A stretch of DNA of 5,830 nt from Pseudanabaenales cyanobacterium (GTDB taxonomy: Bacteria > Cyanobacteriota > Cyanobacteriia > Phormidesmidales > Phormidesmidaceae). Of this stretch, positions 5,549 to 5,830 are shown one piece after another. How positions within the stretch are numbered: position 1 is the stretch's first letter; each line of letters opens with the position of its first letter. The position numbers were made by a program, and so were the translations under genes. Where the stretch lies: contig JAKSDM010001768.1 of the NCBI GenBank assembly GCA_022360135.1, forward strand, positions 1 to 5,830, read 5' to 3'. The notes under the pieces were generated by a model. The model worked only from the letters and a program-made list of their open reading frames with translations. It did no database searches and was not told the origin of the DNA.

Positions 5549-5588
5549 GCTCCAGAACTACTATTGGCGCTCCAGAACTACTCTTCCT
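5549..5588. repeat. 20-bp-period partial tandem duplication at the gatC stop codon
   Basis: GCTCCAGAACTACT occurs at 5549-5562 and again at 5569-5582, exactly 20 bp apart, with ATTGGC between the copies. The second copy contains the gatC stop codon (CTA on this strand), so the first looks like a duplicate of the end of gatC and its 3' flank. The protein itself is unchanged by it. Confidence 0.8.
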
Positions 5589-5829
5589 GTAGGATTTTGG
5601 GCACCTTGAAATAGTCCTCTTCCCGCTCAGGGGCGCAATCAAGAATATCTGCCCGACCCGCAAAAATTTCTAGCGTATCCGGTCGGGTTACATTGCTTAC
5701 GTCGATTGCGCGAGTCGTTGGCTCTACATTTTCCGTATCAAGCTCACTGAGCTGCTCAAAATACTCCAGAATACTACCGAGCTGAGTTGTAAACTGCAAT
5801 TCCTCATCGGGGGTTAGTTCAAGCCGAGC
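5578..5829 (-). CDS. gatC: Aspartyl/glutamyl-tRNA(Asn/Gln) amidotransferase subunit C (5' end outside window)
   Basis: GatC is the small subunit of the GatCAB complex, which converts misacylated Glu-tRNA(Gln) (and Asp-tRNA(Asn) where present) to the correct Gln- or Asn-tRNA. It is needed in cyanobacteria because they lack glutaminyl-tRNA synthetase. GatC wraps around GatA and holds it to GatB. The frame runs to the right edge, reading ARLELTPDEELQFTTQ before the helix LGSILEYFEQLSELDTENVEPT. VTRPDTLE and the C-terminal CAPEREEDYFKVPKIL signature follow. Eighty-three residues are visible of a family norm near 95-100, so only about 12-15 N-terminal residues are missing. A TTG at 5797-5799 lies within this frame and is not the start. 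No gatA or gatB is seen downstream. Confidence 0.95.
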   Translation of the reverse strand, partial: ARLELTPDEELQFTTQLGSILEYFEQLSELDTENVEPTTRAIDVSNVTRPDTLEIFAGRADILDCAPEREEDYFKVPKILQEE

Positions 5830-5830
5830 C

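Overview
The window looks like chromosomal DNA of a cyanobacterium, probably a filamentous one with a mid-range GC content. Four observations support this. The octamer GCGATCGC (HIP1, the repeat over-represented in many cyanobacterial genomes) occurs three times (1746-1753, 4302-4309, 4493-4500), where about 0.1 is expected by chance. There is a DUF3611 membrane protein, a family of cyanobacteria and plastids. A gatC with a typical C-terminal half is present. Several genes lack a clear Shine-Dalgarno sequence. The species was not identified.

Layout, left to right: (1) the C-terminal part of a beta-lactamase-fold serine hydrolase (+), cut by the left edge; (2) a 449-bp gene-free stretch (488-936) holding a 123-bp segment bounded by long imperfect inverted repeats plus a second hairpin; (3) a Crp/Fnr-family regulator (+), best started at 937 behind a good ribosome binding site; (4) an OmpP1/FadL-type outer-membrane transporter (-), convergent with the regulator and only 8 bp from it, with an odd Asn-rich extension before its signal peptide; (5) a short promoter region with a perfect TATAAT box lying between two TACGTA palindromes; (6) a TldD-family metalloprotease (-) with the HExxxH motif and C-terminal cysteine intact; (7) a 272-bp divergent promoter region; (8) a DUF3611 four-helix membrane protein (+); (9) a convergent intergenic region with two hairpins and a 20-bp-period duplication; (10) gatC (-), cut by the right edge.

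Most of these genes are housekeeping or stand-alone functions, and they do not form one obvious pathway. The only pair that might be functionally linked is the Crp/Fnr regulator and the FadL-type channel, which share a locus and a nearly overlapping 3' boundary. That link is inferred from position only. No CRISPR array, tRNA, rRNA, transposase, phage gene or defence system is visible. The best leads are non-coding: the 611-733 inverted-repeat segment and the operator-like structure over the FadL promoter.
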